Assembly: GCA_946807835.1 (NCBI GenBank)
Contig: OX327705.1
Span: forward strand, 17,266,501 to 17,330,500
Source: Ailanthus altissimus
Lineage: Eukaryota > Streptophyta > Magnoliopsida > Sapindales > Simaroubaceae
Direction of reading: 5' to 3'
Length of the DNA stretch: 64,000 nucleotides
Shown here: positions 35,120 to 48,170 of the stretch, piece after piece
Layout: each line of letters opens with the position of its first letter
Position numbering within the stretch: position 1 is the first letter of the stretch
Made by a program: the position numbers and the translations under genes
The notes under the pieces: generated by a model
Databases searched by the model: none
What the model was told of the DNA's origin: nothing
Seen by the model: the letters and a program-made list of their open reading frames with translations, nothing else

Positions 35120-35506
35120 GATGCGGATGTTGAATTCACTGCTGCAGTGAAACACCGTTCATCGTAGGGGCGAAAGTACTGTAGCGCGAGGTATTGTTCA
35201 TAAGAGTGGGGGAGGGGGCACTGTTTATGAGATACTATTTACTGCATACTCTTCACTTGGCACTTCATCGCTTCAATGATGTACTGTAGTAAAATTACTA
35301 TTCACTGAATACTTTAGCTATACTGTATCGGTGTTACTATAGCACATATGTTTTGCCTTATTTTTTTTAGATTTTTATCCCCAATTAATTGACTCCAAAT
35401 TTACAAAATAATAATAAAACATATTAAAAAACCTAATATTCTTATAAAAATGAGCAATTAATCAAGTTAAGGGAGTGAAAATAATAAATATAATTTACGC
35501 GTACCA
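35120..35506 (-). repeat. Truncated 3' LTR of element C
   Basis: Reads TGGTACGCGTAAATTATATT on the minus strand and matches the first ~390 bp of 40392-39086. Preceded by the polypurine stretch AAGTTTAGGGGAGTT. Confidence 0.8.
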
Positions 35507-37602
35507 AACTCCCCTAAACTTAACCATTTGTTCGTCCTCGAGCAATAAAAAAATAAAATTAAAGAGAGAATTCAAATAGATTATACTTCATTCAAAATGA
35601 AATGAAAATTTTAAAAATAAAAATAACATGCCAGTTTAGTAAGATGGTCAAAATAATTGTCTCAAAAGCTATTTAAATGGTACAAGTTCTTAAGATAGAT
35701 GAATAACTATTAACAGTCTTAATTATCTTTATTTAGTTCCTCATTCTTCCTCAAAGATAATCATTATATATGTATGCAAGCAGCAAGCAACAACTAAAAC
35801 TATACTTTGATTTATTTTATACTTTAGTTTGTATATGAAAGTTGATGTCTCGGTATTTGATTTTTATAATGACACTTTCATAAGCTTGTCTTTTTTACCA
35901 CTCTCCACTAATGTAGGAAATCACATGTTTAGAGATCTATTTAGGATTTTGCTTAATTTGTAACATAAGGCTAGGGTCAGGGTGGGATAAAAGGATAAAC
36001 AATTTAGGTTAATTCATACCATGAATAGTTAGACTTTACCTAGAAACATCTTGATATTTCTTTTCCTTGTATTATCTTTTTCCCCAAACTTATTATTTTT
36101 TCCATCTTTCTTTTCAACCTTTATTTTTTATAGAATTTCTTCTTTTTTCTTAAACTGAGGGAATTGTTCTTTTTTTTCTTTAATTTTTTTTCTTCTTTTT
36201 TTTGAATACCCCCAAACTTACATTCACAAATACCACAAAAACTTATTTTTCTCATATCACCATAACCTTTTTCTTTCAAGAGTATTTCTAAGCAAATGCA
36301 AGGTTTGTGGTGTTTTGGGTAATTTTCTGGATAAATAAACTTTAAGTCTTGGGCTTGTAATGTGGTTATACCAAAAAATAAGCAATTACGCTTAAAATAG
36401 GGTACTAAGGGTCAATATACAATTAAGGTATACTAGAAATGCTCAATCGGTCCAAAGATGGCCTAATGTCATTTTCCTATTCATGTATTTCTTAAGATTT
36501 CATCTCAAGTAGTAACTAAAGATAAGTTCTAAAGTGTCGGTTTTCGAGACTATGGTGTACTCCCTAAAGCATAAGTATCTCTAAGTAATAGTTATAACTA
36601 TGCATGCTTAATAAGTGCTCAAAATGATGATTATAAATAAGGTTGCACTTGTTCTTAAACTTAGACAACAAAAATTATTTTAAGTATCGATCATTTCCTA
36701 AAGATTTGTGAAAAATGAATTCAGCCATGTATTCTATTTCTTATCATAGACAAATTATCATCTTAATCAACCTAACAATTAAAAAATATAACCCACAAGA
36801 CAACCAGTCAAATAATGCGGCAAAAATAAACACAAGAAAGTTTTTCTCACCTTCAAACTTAAATTAGACATTGTCCCCAATGTCAAAAATAAAAATGAGA
36901 GTAAGAAACTTCCCTGGTAGAGAAAGGCTTAACATTGTAGCGTTGTGCATAGATGTAACGATGTTGAATTTTTATATCTTTTAATGTTGCAAATTACTTG
37001 TGTTACTCCTTAGATGTTTGTTTTGCTATTTTAACACTAAAAGAAAATAAAATAAAGTAAAAATAAAAATAAGCAATATAAAAAAATTACTTGGGTTGCC
37101 TCTCAAAAAGCGTTTGATTTAGCGTTGTCGGATTGACGTCTTCATTCTTGACTCATAGAGGATCAAATTGCATGTCAGTGGTATCGTGCCTATAGAACTT
37201 CAATCTGTGTTTAAGAGCATTGGTATTCTTCTTCTTCTTCTTTTACTTCCATAAATCCGTGAAAAAAATATTTCAAATGTCATCCCATCATCCTTGATTT
37301 GAGCCTTACCAGAAAAATTTTAATCTTAGATCAAAATACTGCACCTCTTGACAATTATCAATCCGCCTCTCCATTATCTTGTTATACCCCTTTATTGTTA
37401 TTTAACTTGCACAGTTTTATGTGAGTTTACAGATGAAGAGCTTCTATTACTTTCCATTTAGGTAGTGGTGGTGGATCTTCAGGAATTACTATGTCAACCT
37501 TGAAACATTGAGAGATATTGTTGAAACATTACTGGTGTTCAAGTTTCTTTCTTGGAGTCTTTGTGGGAAAAGTGGCGGTGAAATGTATAGATTATCTTTA
37601 CT

Positions 37603-38800
37603 TTAAAGTGCTACTAGTTCTCTTTCTTTTGTAGTTGACTCCTCTTCTTTTGTCTTTGTTACTCTATCATGTCTCTCCTTAGTTTGAGATGTTTCAGCAG
37701 CTATTGGTAGTTCTTGTTCAGCCCTTAATGTGATTGCTTGGTATTGCTCCTTATCTCCTCTTAGATTTTCCTCTGTGTTGCTGGTTAGTGGGCCTTGTGG
37801 ATGATTGTTTAATGATGTGGATAATTGGCCTACTTGCATCTCTAATGTCCTTAAAAATGGCATATGCCTGCTTCCTGTACTGCATAAACATTTTTTCTAG
37901 GCTTGGTTTCTCTTTAATCTGCTGTTGAGGTTATATTAGAATGCTATAATGGTCCACCCAATCTAAATTATAGAAGTTAGTGTATGGATTGTGTTGTTGT
38001 TCTGGATTGTGTTATTGTTCTCAATAGTTCTCCATGTAGTGTATAGACTTCATGCATTGGCCATTTTGATGGTTTTCACCATAAAAATCACAAGTGATGG
38101 GTTGTCTCTTAATAGCATTAGCTTTAATGGCATCTGAATTTTTTGTCAATAGGTTGATTTATGCAATTAGTGAAATAAGTTCCCCTTTATTTTATGTGCT
38201 TGTAATTTTTTGTTTTTGGGTTGTTCTCTCTGCTGTCCATTGATAACTATTTGATGCTATCTCCTCAAGCAGGTTATAACTTCGTCAGTTGACTTGTTCA
38301 TTAGTGCTCCCCTTATTGCGGCATCTATTATGGTCCTCAACTGCCCTATTAAGCCATTATAGGACGTCTGCACGAGTAACCACTTTGGGATCCATAATGT
38401 AGACATCTCCTCAACATATCCTTATACCGCTCTCATGCTTCATAAAGTGTTTCTAAGTCATATTGCATGAAAGAAGTGATATCATTTCTCATCCTTACTA
38501 TCTTGGTCGGTAGAAAGAATTTAGATAGGAATTTCTATGCCAAGTCATCCCATGTTATAATTGATCCTAATGGTAGTAACATCAACCAACTCTTTGCCTT
38601 GTCTTAAAGTAAAAAAAGAAACAACCGTAATCGTACAGCATCATTTGAGAGTCCATCGTATTTGAACAAATCACAAACCTCAATAAAATTTATGATATGG
38701 TTATTTGGATCATCACTTGGTTATCCAATAAATTAAACTAAGTCTTTCAATATTTAGATTATTTTCGGTTGAATTTCAAAGTAATTGGTGTTTATCGTTG
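37603..38800 (-). pseudogene. gag: gag relic of element C
   Basis: Upstream part shows NGLIGQLRTIIDAA and ALMNKSTDEV (about 38360-38250). The open piece 37863-37603 reads LRTLEMQVGQLSTSLNNHPQGPL ... ITLRAEQEL and ends ERELVAL before TAA. This is the Athila-type gag tail, also in B at 53471-53737. Its continuation includes PPLFPQRLQ, the segment that leads to protease in autonomous Athila elements, but no protease follows. Confidence 0.8.
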
Positions 38801-39061
38801 GTCGACATATGTTGGATTGAATGCTGCTAATCATTAGAATTGAATAATCTCTTAAAGATATATGTTCTGTCACTTGCTACTGAAACTGAAATTGATAGGC
38901 TATGATATACCTTTGAGAGGTATCCTAAAAAAATGAAAAGAATTGAAAAGAAATTGTATAAAATTAAAAAAAAAAAGAAAATGGGACTATTTATAAAATT
39001 AAAAAAAATTGAAGTAAAAACAAGAAAGATTGGTATTAATATTGGCAAAAATAAAATATTA

Positions 39062-39079
39062 TCCTAGGCAATGGTGCCA
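39062..39079 (-). other. Primer binding site of element C (tRNA-Asp type)
   Basis: TGGCACCATTGCCTAGGA on the minus strand, 14 of 18 matches to the tRNA-Asp site. Confidence 0.75.
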
Positions 39080-39085
39080 AAAACT

Positions 39086-40392
39086 TGATGCGATATTTCT
39101 ATATCTTAAAATTAAGTGAAAGTATACAATATCATAATAAGTAATAAAGGGACTTATAAAGTCGGATGTCGAATCCACAGGAATAATTTTTATTTTCTAC
39201 CAAGTACTAAAATTATATATTTCTTGTAATTATTCAAAAAAATAAAATGTTAAATTTGTAATAAATTTAAGTAAAATAAAAATGCAAAAAATAAATGAAC
39301 AACTTAAATAAAATAAGAATATAGCAATACAGAGAAAACCTATGGTTAATTACTATCCTTTAATATATTTTTTAATATTAATCCTTTAATATTTATATTT
39401 CTCAATTCTTATTATTGGTCAAGACACTAATGTATTCATAAACCTCTCATAAGGTCATGCAAGTATATCTTAATTTATCAAATACCTATATTCTTATGGT
39501 ACTTGTAATAAATTAAGATTCATTAAGAACAAGTCTTATTGACCATACATGCTAGTTAGGTATATTCCTATCCTAATTTGAAGCTTGCATATGCAACATT
39601 GAATGTTACTCTACAATCATACGTGAAATTATATAAGTCTAAATATAATGATGTCTCTTCTGAGTTTATCAAAGTATTACCAAATCAATCATAATATTGA
39701 TCAGATATAATGAAACATTAAGAATAAATAATTTGAATAATAGAAAATTGAGTTCAAAAAATATTAAAAAGATCCAACAATTAAGCACACATATTGAGTT
39801 CAAGTAATAACCTCAGAAAATAAATTTAGGTCATGATAATAAGAGAATTATAGCTGAAAAATAAAATAAACATGACAACCAAAAGCAAACCAATATAGAG
39901 GTCAAATCGCAGTTGGTTGATATGCCAAAGATTCGTTAATAATCTTTTACTTCCTTAAATTTCTTTTGATTCTCTTTTTAAAATTGCTCTTCTTCTATGT
40001 GTTATGGCTCTAAGAGTCCTAATTTGTGTGCCCTTTGAGGTTTGAATCAAGTGGCTTTTATATAGAGATTTTATTGGAGTCTTGGAGTTGTATTTCTTTT
40101 AGGTTTAGAAAAAATTGTACTATTCACCGCTACAATGAAAAACTATTCATCACTTCAGAAATGTACTGTAGAAAAATCATTGTTCATATAATAGTGTAGC
40201 GATTACTGTAGCTGTGTTACTGTATCATTTATATTTTGCCTTGTTTTTCTTAGATTTTCATTGCCAATTGCTCAATTGACTCCAAACTTACAAAATAATA
40301 ATAAAACATATTAAAAGCCTAATATTTTTATAAAAATGAGCAATTAATCAAGTTAAGGGAGTGAAAAGAATAGATATATTTTATGCTTATCA
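39086..40392 (-). repeat. 5' LTR of element C
   Basis: 1307 bp, TGATAAGCATAAAA to CGCATCA on the minus strand. Same family as solo LTR G. Confidence 0.85.
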
Positions 40393-40399
40393 TGTGCAT

Positions 40400-41205
40400 G
40401 CTAGACAACGAATTGAAGCAGATATTAGAGGAAGTACATAAAGAGATATGTGAAAATAACTCCAGTGGAAGGACTCACACACGCAAAATCATAATGCAAT
40501 GATACTATTTACCCACCATTCAAAAAGATGATCTAGAATGTGTGCAGAGGTGCGGGAAATGCCAAAAATAAGCTACAATTATCCACCTTTCACCTAGAAA
40601 CCTTAACATAATCTTTAGCCCATAGCCCATAAGGGATTGCGATTGTAGGACCTTTACCCTTGGCAGTTTATGAAAAGAGATTTATGCTCTTGGTAACATA
40701 TTATTTCACAAAATAGGTGGAAGTTAAGGCCAAGCCTAAAGTAACATAAAAGGGATGGAAGTTAAAAAAAATCATATAAAATAATATAATCACAAGATAT
40801 AGGATAAAGCAGATATTGATCTCGGACAATGGGAAGCAATTCTTTAACTTAGTCATAACTTTCATCTACATTAAGTTCAAGGTACAACATAAATTTTCTT
40901 CCCACAGCTACCTTCCAAGTAACGGACAAGCAGAAGTCACCAATAGAACCATATTCACGATGTTGTGGAAAATATTGGAATGAAAGAAGAGCAAATAGTT
41001 GAAGGAACTCCCAATAGTCCTCCTGGCATATAAAACAATGGAAAACAAGTAGATGTGAACCTCACTTATGCTAGTGTATAGAATAAAAGTAGTACTTTCT
41101 ATAAAAGCTTTCATCATAACCTTAAAGACCAAGACATCCATATTTAAGCTAAATGATGAAGTTCTCACCCTTACTAAAGACCTTACTTAAGAAGCTCGAG
41201 ACATC
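40400..41205 (+). pseudogene. pol: Integrase relic of element D
   Basis: QILEEVHKEICENNSSGRTH with QRCGKCQK gives the H-H-C-C zinc domain. IFSP and a degraded DIVGPLP region follow, then SDNGKQFFNL and SYLPSNGQAEVTNRTI of the catalytic core, and LLAYKTMEN and KAFIITLKTK towards the C-terminus. Stops and frameshifts throughout. It resumes the D polymerase that element C interrupts: 34940-35115 (SWMTSYVDFLQN, KRFTLIEDN) is the segment normally just before the integrase zinc domain. Confidence 0.85.
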
Positions 41206-41209
41206 ACAA

Positions 41210-41620
41210 TAAATGGTGGGCTGCCTTCATTGGTACGAGGTCTTTCGGGGTGTATGGGCACCCTAGGAACAAAATCGTAAGGGCCCAGTGGGGCCCAAAG
41301 CGGATAATATCGTACTAGTGGTGCAGTGCCATGACAGATGGTATCAGAACGGCTCCACGTGTCCTCTTGAGCGATGGTGAGGCAAACCTCAATGTGTACC
41401 TTAGTGAGGACACTGAGTCCCGAAAGGGGGGGGGTGAATACATCCTTAGGCAAATCCCACATTGGCAAATCATGGGAGAGATGCTGAGTTTATAAAGAGT
41501 GGGCTGCCTTCATTGGTACGAGGCCTTTTTAGGGTGTATGGGCACCCCAGGAATAAAATCGTAAGGGCCCAGTAGGGCCCAAAACGGACAATATTGTGCC
41601 AGTGGTACAGTGCCAAGACA
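41210..41620 (+). mobile_element. TRIM (terminal-repeat retrotransposon in miniature)
   Basis: Left LTR 41210-41336 (5'-truncated), Met-tRNA primer site TGGTATCAGAAC at 41339-41350, a non-coding interior of about 70 bp, a polypurine tract of AAA plus nine G at 41423-41434, and a right LTR TGAATACATCC ... GACA at 41435-41620 (186 bp). The two LTRs share GTGGGCTGCCTTCATTGG, GTGTATGGGCACCC and GGGCCCA blocks. There is no coding capacity. It lies at the end of D integrase. Confidence 0.85.
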
Positions 41621-42076
41621 GATCGCTTGAAGGAATAGAAGTAGTGGTAATTTCAAAAGCCTCTAGAGTAGGAAGGGAAACCAATTTTAAAGTTCCAGAG
41701 TCATTTTCAGAGTTTTCACCTGCATCAGAAGGAAAGAGACTCACCATCGAAATAGACTTGAACTACATGAACATCCACAACTGCACAAGAAAATAGAACT
41801 ATTAAGAACCTCATTATAGTAGAAGCTAATTATGAAAAGTGAGAAGGAAAGTAAAACGCACTTATAGTGGGAAAAAAATCATATAAAAGTATATTTTCCA
41901 AAGAAGTCCTCACTGACATGTTCTTATCATTAAAGGAAACAATACGTCGTGTGGAAAGAAGTTATAAAACAAAACCATGTTTTTAAAAACATAAAAGAAA
42001 AAGACCCCTTTGCGATTTGAAGATATGAAGGAGTAAGATTTCATAACCTATTGCTGGTTGAAAATAAAAAGAAAAT
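41621..42076 (+). other. Element D remnant after the TRIM
   Basis: Decayed sequence presumed to be the integrase tail and 3' region of D. The 66-codon frame at 41596-41796 overlaps the TRIM end and has no known motif. Confidence 0.4.
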
Positions 42077-43457
42077 TGTTTAATAAAAATAAACGTAGCG
42101 GAAATCAGATTATTTTGTTCATAATTACATATATAGGGATAGAAGATTACCTTAACTTTTCGCTATGGCAAATCTTGAATTGATTGGCTGCAATCTTCTT
42201 TATTATCCTCAATCATCAAACTCAATGCGTGTGGGCACGTGGATCATTCTTATTCTCTAAAAATACTAATACCCAAATATAAAAGAATGGTATTAATTAA
42301 ATTCTTTTTCCACGTAAAAATACGTAAAAAGAATTGTTTTTCTCTATCTTTTTTTTTTTTAGTTTACTACTCATACCTCCCATATATATAGGAATCTCCC
42401 TTGGGTATTTAAAATTTGATTAGGATTAAGAAATTAGAGTTTGATTAGGATTTGAGCTAATAGAAGGATTGCAAGACCCATGGGCTTTCTAACTCCAACT
42501 TAAAAGGCCTAATCTTTATTATCTCAGAATATACCAATCCTTCTAAGTTAACCTCAGACTATTCTACTAAAAGCCAATGGCTATACTCTAATAACCCATA
42601 TTATAAAGTAAATGTCCATTTAATTCAAAATTCTTTTAATTAAATTGGGTTGGTATTTAGACCAATAATAACCACTTAATTGACCATCTAATGAATGTCT
42701 ATAATTAAAGTTAGGCCATAAAAAAATATCTTGCCTCTTTAATTACTTATTTGCCCATAAGTCACTGAATGCTCTAATGATCACTTTTAATATGTCTATA
42801 TTTGTAAATAAATTTATAAATAAATAATTTATTGAATAAACTGTAGCCATAGATTCTAATGATCAAGTATTGCAAACAGCTTATGTGGACATTAATTATT
42901 AGATTCCATCTTGCAAATATATGTTCCTACAACCCATGAAATTATATCTCTAAGCTATCGAGGTTTTGACCGTTTATATGGATCTCACTCCGTGATAATT
43001 CAAAAGATACAATGTATGAATATAAGTTCATTACCTACTTAGGATTAAGATCAATCAAGCTTATTAAAGCTTTTGTGAATTAAGATCTACGACATTTAGT
43101 TAACCAGATCGAAATTCATAGTAGTCTCGTTCAATGTAACATATACACTAGTTTTTCTACTCGAAGTCCCTACTTCAATGTTCAAAGCAAATCATTCACT
43201 TTAAGAAGCAGAAAAAACTATAACCTTACATAATAAAATGCTCTTTTCATGAATGGATATGAACTAGATTTAATTTATAAAGAACTTATGATCTATACCC
43301 TTTGTATTAGCATATATGCCTAATATATAGATCACATACTTTATAAATATAGGCTTATCAATGTATGCTTTATTATATGTATGAATAAACTTTTATTAAT
43401 CAAATAAAATATCATTTCATATACTTTAAGGGTATAAATAGCATTATATGTCTAACA
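42077..43457 (-). mobile_element. Copia-like solo LTR M
   Basis: About 1.38 kb. The minus strand starts TGTTAGACATATAATG at 43457 and ends ...TTTTTATTAAACA at 42077, with a CCGCTACG block near the end. Its long AT-rich, non-coding body suggests a copia LTR. No primer site and no clean target duplication are seen, so the ends are approximate. Confidence 0.6.
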
Positions 43458-44501
43458 CTTGTCCTCTATAATAAGAGCACATAAAAAGTGTCAAACCCTC
43501 TCAGGTCTAGAATACTTTATCAAACAATTCGATTAGTACAAATGTTTGTAAGAAATAACATTCCTCTAGAAGAATTTTTTTTCAAGAACCATTCCCTCCT
43601 TAGAGTAGTAGGAAAAGTTAAGTTATTCTTCTAGTTATAATTTAATAAGGAAATAGGTACCTTATCGGGATACCAAGATCTTTTTCACTCCCAACGTACC
43701 ACAACAATGTTCTTTTCAAAATCGTCCTTCTTATCCTTAAAAAATTAGAAAATAACTTTTCTCATCCTTAAGGGACCAATGATAATTCATCTTGGTCTAG
43801 AGGATATTGTAAGTTATAAAGGCATCATAAAGAGTGAGGGTGAAGAAAGATGAAATCATATAATTTAGAATAGCTATCTTAAAGTAAGTTAAAGATATTA
43901 AGATGTCTTGAAAAAGGAAATATACCTATAAGATAAAGAAACTCATGAATTAGAGAGCACTCAAGAAGGGAAAGTAGATAAGGTGATCCCAAAATAAAGG
44001 AAGCTCTCTAACCTTCATCGAAAGAGGATCACAATGTAATTTCACTAGTGAGGAGATTTTATATCTCAACATTCGAATGGAATTGGAAAGTTAACTTTAG
44101 TTTGTCTAAAGAAAAAGTGGTTAGTTCTTTTATCATGTTTCATTTTTCAAACGATTCTCTAGAAATCAATTTTTGGGGCATAAAATAGAAAAGCCAACAA
44201 AGTTTTTTTGAAAGTGCTTTTTTGAAATAGAAACAATCCTAAGTCTTTTAAAAATTGAAAAAAAAGAAAAGAAAAAGATGGTTGAAATTTATGAAGGGGG
44301 ACAAAACTATATACATGTTCATCCGTTACAGCAAAAACATCACCTGCATTCAAATAGGCGTGACTACCAAAATGCTAAAGTTAGAAAGAAGCCAAAAAAA
44401 AAAAATTAAAGGACACATGGTGCACACTATTTGGTAAAGTAAATAAGTGTGTCTTGTAAGCTTCCTATCAAAATGACTTACTTATTCACTTATAGGGGGC
44501 A
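43458..44501 (+). other. 3' untranslated remnant of element D
   Basis: Non-coding, AT-rich; ends with a polypurine stretch TATAGGGGGCA directly before the second LTR. No domain or tandem repeat recognised. Confidence 0.5.
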
Positions 44502-45281
44502 TCTATTAGGCCCATTCCTGAAAGCCCAACTAACCTACATAATTGAAGCAGCCATGTTTCTTGATTTAAAGAGTAACCCATTCCTTTAAAGAAAGCAAGA
44601 TTGTATACAAAGCCCAAAGAGTTTTTAACTCAGATTTTGCTTTTGAAATAGGTAATTCGATTTAACAAGTAAATTTGCACAAACAGGTAAGAGACTACAC
44701 ACAAAGTTGGGAGCAAATTGAACTTTGATTTTAATTCTTGTTTTTATTATTATTTTTTAAGTTTAAATAAAATGTAATTTCTTAAAGAAATATATTAATC
44801 ATCTTAAAGATCACTAAAATTCATTAAAAAAAGACGTAACATATACTAATTAAGATTCGTATTCATTGTATGCCCATTTTGAAATAAGTTGAATTTATAC
44901 CCTGTAAATAGAGGTAATTATTTTATTCATGATTCATAACCATTAATAGATATAACATACATAACCCTACTTATTTATACACTATAGAGATTCATGTATT
45001 CATACTCTAATATGGATTACAATTTATACACTATAAATAAGTATTCAACCTTACTCATAATTCATATACATTCTATATTTTACATTTGATATTTAATATT
45101 TAGTATTGATAAATCATTATTCAACTCTCATACACAATTCATTCATTATTTTTTTTTATCAAATATTAACTTGAGCATTGGAGTGTTTTTTCTTACTGAA
45201 AGATGCTATTTTGTTTACAAATTCAATGAGATATCAAAGGCAAATAGGTAATTCTGTGAGGTTCCAACATCAGAAACTTCA
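44502..45281 (+). repeat. Second (middle) LTR of D/L
   Basis: 780 bp, preceded by a polypurine tract as expected for a 3' LTR and followed by a primer site (TAGGGCCATCTGTGGG from 45283) as expected for a 5' LTR. Confidence 0.8.
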
Positions 45282-45829
45282 ATAGGGCCATCTGTGGGAA
45301 GGTCTTAGAGCAATAAATAAACCTTTTCAAATCAAACCCTATTAAGAAACGTGACAAACCATAAGAATCCATGCCTCTGACCCAGACGACATCAAGAATA
45401 GAGGTTTCAGTGCTTTCAAATTGGTTGGCCTCGGGGATGACGTTGCCACTAGCGTGGTGAACTTATTTTCAAAATTAATCAATCAAATAGAAGATTACAG
45501 AGAAAAAAATCTTGAAATATGAGCTAAAGTAATGATACAAAGGAAGCATAGATCAGGAAAATAATCTAGAAAACAAAATACAACAAAGACAAGATAGACT
45601 CTGAAAGTATGGGTTATTAACAAAACTCCAAAAAAGGTGAAGACCTTAACCCGAATTATCCAAATGACTAAAGGTGAAGACATGAAATCATATATACTCA
45701 AAGAAATTGGCAAGTTATATGCGAAGATGCACAAGACGAGATCCTCTAGAAAACGTAATGGCCTTGGAAAGAAAGGTAAACTAGGATATTTTTATGAAAG
45801 TAATAAGAACAGTTAGAAAGCAAGATATA

Positions 45830-46700
45830 TTCAACATACCCAACTTTTATATTTCGATGGGACCGTAGACTCGAAGAGCTTAGATTCTACTTCAATTCAA
45901 GAATGATTATACATGCCTACAACAAATCCATAAAGTGTATCATTTTCTTCTCTAACCTGAAGGGTCCGGCTCAAGTTTGGTTCTAGGGACTTAAAGAGAA
46001 TTCGATTTCTTCATTTAAAGATTTGACTGCGCAATTCATTGCATAATATATTTGGAACAAGAAGAAGAAAAAGATAACCTTAAACCTTTTTTCTATTAAA
46101 CAATGAGATAACAAATCAATGTGAAGCTTCCTTAATTGATTCAATAAAAACTCAATAACTTAGGCAGTTGTAATTTTGAGATAGTTACCCAAGCTTATAA
46201 GAAAGCAGTCATACAATTCACTATGTACTACAAGTATTTAGTTTGTAAGAATTTTATTTTCTTTGAACTAATCAATTCAAAAATTAGAACAATGGATATA
46301 TAAGGAATAAGAAGAAGTTTCTACAAAAAAATAAAGCTTTTGATCGCATATAAAAGGAAAGAAATTCATAAATGAGGAAGTTTATAAGAGTGTTTTACCA
46401 CTAAGAAAGATTATAGAAATAAGAATAAAGCAAAATGGATGATCCACTCTACAATTCTAATCAACACTCATGTCAAGAGTATCTGGGCTAAGTACGAAGA
46501 CTCCAAACTCTTCAAGAAACCAAAAACCATACTAAAAATAGAAGATCAAAGATATTAAACCAAGCATTGTGCTTTTCATAATGACATGGACATAACACCA
46601 GCAACTACAGATCTTTGAGAGGTTAAATAAATACCATCATACAGAAAAGTTATCTAAATGAATTCAGTTTAGAGATAAGACCTAAAAGAACCAACAAAAC
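45830..46700 (+). pseudogene. gag: Second gag relic (L unit)
   Basis: A TTTCGATGGGACC sequence gives the FDGT start of the Tat capsid domain; later frames show FSSLTLKG-like and HFIA-like pieces, and near 46470-46650 SKLFKKPK and KHCAFHNDMD of the zinc-knuckle end. No protease or polymerase follows; sequence passes straight into tandem repeats. Confidence 0.65.
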
Positions 46701-46850
46701 CAAAGAAAAATACCTAACATCACGAGACTTATTCAAATTAAAGAGGATTTTATGTTTAAACACATTTTTCAGAGTTTATTTATTATTAGTATAATAATCA
46801 AACTCACTCTGCGAATTATCTTACTCCATTGATTCACTTATAAGAAAAAT

Positions 46851-47490
46851 ACTTTCTTGGAAGGGTTGCATACATTTGCCTTAGAAGTAAACAAATTGAT
46901 AATACTTTCTTAGAATGGTCATATGCCCTTTTCTTAAAAGTAAACACGAATCGATAAAACTTTCTTGGAAGGGTTCTATACCTTTGCCTTAGAAGAAAAT
47001 ATATCGAAAAACTTCCCTATAAGGGTTTAATAGCCTTACTTTGGAAGCAAAAAAAAAATCAATATAACTTGCTTGGAAGGATCTCGAGCCATTGTCTTAG
47101 AAGCAAACAATTTTAAGATTTTCCTGAAAATGTCTCATGCCCTTGTCTTAAAAGTCAATAGGTAGAAAGATCATACCCTTGCTTTGAAAGCCAACACACC
47201 GAAATACTTTCTTAAAAGGGTCATTCCCTTGTCTTGGAAGCAAACATATCAATAATATTTTTATAGAAAGGTATTATGCCTTTGCCTTGAAAGCAAAGAT
47301 ATTGATAAGACTTACTTGGAAGAGTCTCGAGCCTTTGCTTTGGAAGCAAACATATGTCATATCCTCACCTTAAAAGTAAATACGTCGAAATACTTTCGTG
47401 GAAGGGTCTTGTGGCTTCAAAAGACATCACTAGAAGAGTTTCATACCCATGCCTTAAAAGCAAGAATTTCAAAAGCTTTCTCAAAAAGCA
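46851..47490 (+). repeat. Tandem array, unit about 53 bp, about 11 copies, 3' region of the L unit
   Basis: Units start at 46851, 46904, 46959, 47011, 47068, 47118, 47206, 47258, 47310 and 47391, each with ACTTTCTTGGAAGGGT-like and CCTTGCCTTAGAAGCAAAC-like parts. Short frames at 47316-47566 are products of the repeat, not genes. Such arrays are known between pol and the 3' LTR of Tat/Ogre elements. Degenerate units recur at 57880-58250. Confidence 0.85.
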
Positions 47491-48170
47491 TTGTGTGCCT
47501 AAACAAGCACCCTCCTCAAAAGTACCATCCATAAAAATCTCCCTGAAAAGGAAACACAAAATCTAAAAAGCCTTTCTCTAAACTAAAAAGATAAAGTCTT
47601 CCTTCACGAGGAGCATAATATCTATACAAATTTTTATATGAAGGAAGTACACAAACCTATGAATACGAGGATCCTGTGGAAGCAAACCATTGTGCAAAAA
47701 CATGAACGACCTTCAATCCTAGAAGTCGATTCCACATATACATGTGTTGCTAGAAGTAAATCATTATATAGAAACAAGAATCGCCTTCTATCTAAACTCA
47801 CACAACTAATCCTGTGAATACAAGGATCCATTGAAATAATAGTTCTGCAGAAACGAAACGATCCTTTACTCTAAAATCAATTCAGCAAATACACAGATCA
47901 TTGAAAGAAAACCATCATATAAAGATCTCTAAAGGCAAATATTTTGTGAAAATGCAAGGAATGTCTTTTCATCCATCCTCAGAAGACTGATTTCATAGGC
48001 ATTAGTATCTATAGAATGGATCATCCTAGGAACACTAGGGTAATCCACACCCATATCTAAACTACCATTCAGTTCAGAAGCAAAAATAAACAAGATGTTT
48101 TGCAATGGGAATGAAATACTTCTTTATCATAAGAAGCATACTATGACAATCAAGAAACAGAGTTTACGAG

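Larger units (their letters stand above)
35120..40392 (-). mobile_element. Element C: gag-only Ty3/gypsy (Athila-like), minus strand, 3' LTR truncated
   Basis: Inserted between RNase H and integrase of element D. 5' LTR 40392-39086, primer site 39079-39062, gag relic about 38800-37603, conserved non-coding region to 35507, and a 3' LTR beginning at 35506 that breaks off near 35120 after about 390 bp, so its outer end and target duplication are gone. No pol sequence is seen. Same plan as A. Confidence 0.85.

Noticed and set aside
37734..37928. Plus-strand frame antisense to gag of element C
   Set aside because: Shadow of the minus-strand gag reading; no independent support.
41337..41360. Possible tRNA or 5S rRNA piece in the TRIM (Cassandra-like element)
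   Set aside because: The TGGTATCAGAAC site is a primer binding site only; no 5S promoter boxes are present, so it is not Cassandra.
46851..47490. Regularly spaced repeats resembling a CRISPR array
   Set aside because: Units are degenerate and contiguous with no unique spacers, in a plant genome inside a retroelement.
47316..47566. Overlapping small ORFs on both strands
   Set aside because: They fall inside the 53-bp tandem array and repeat its units; not genes.
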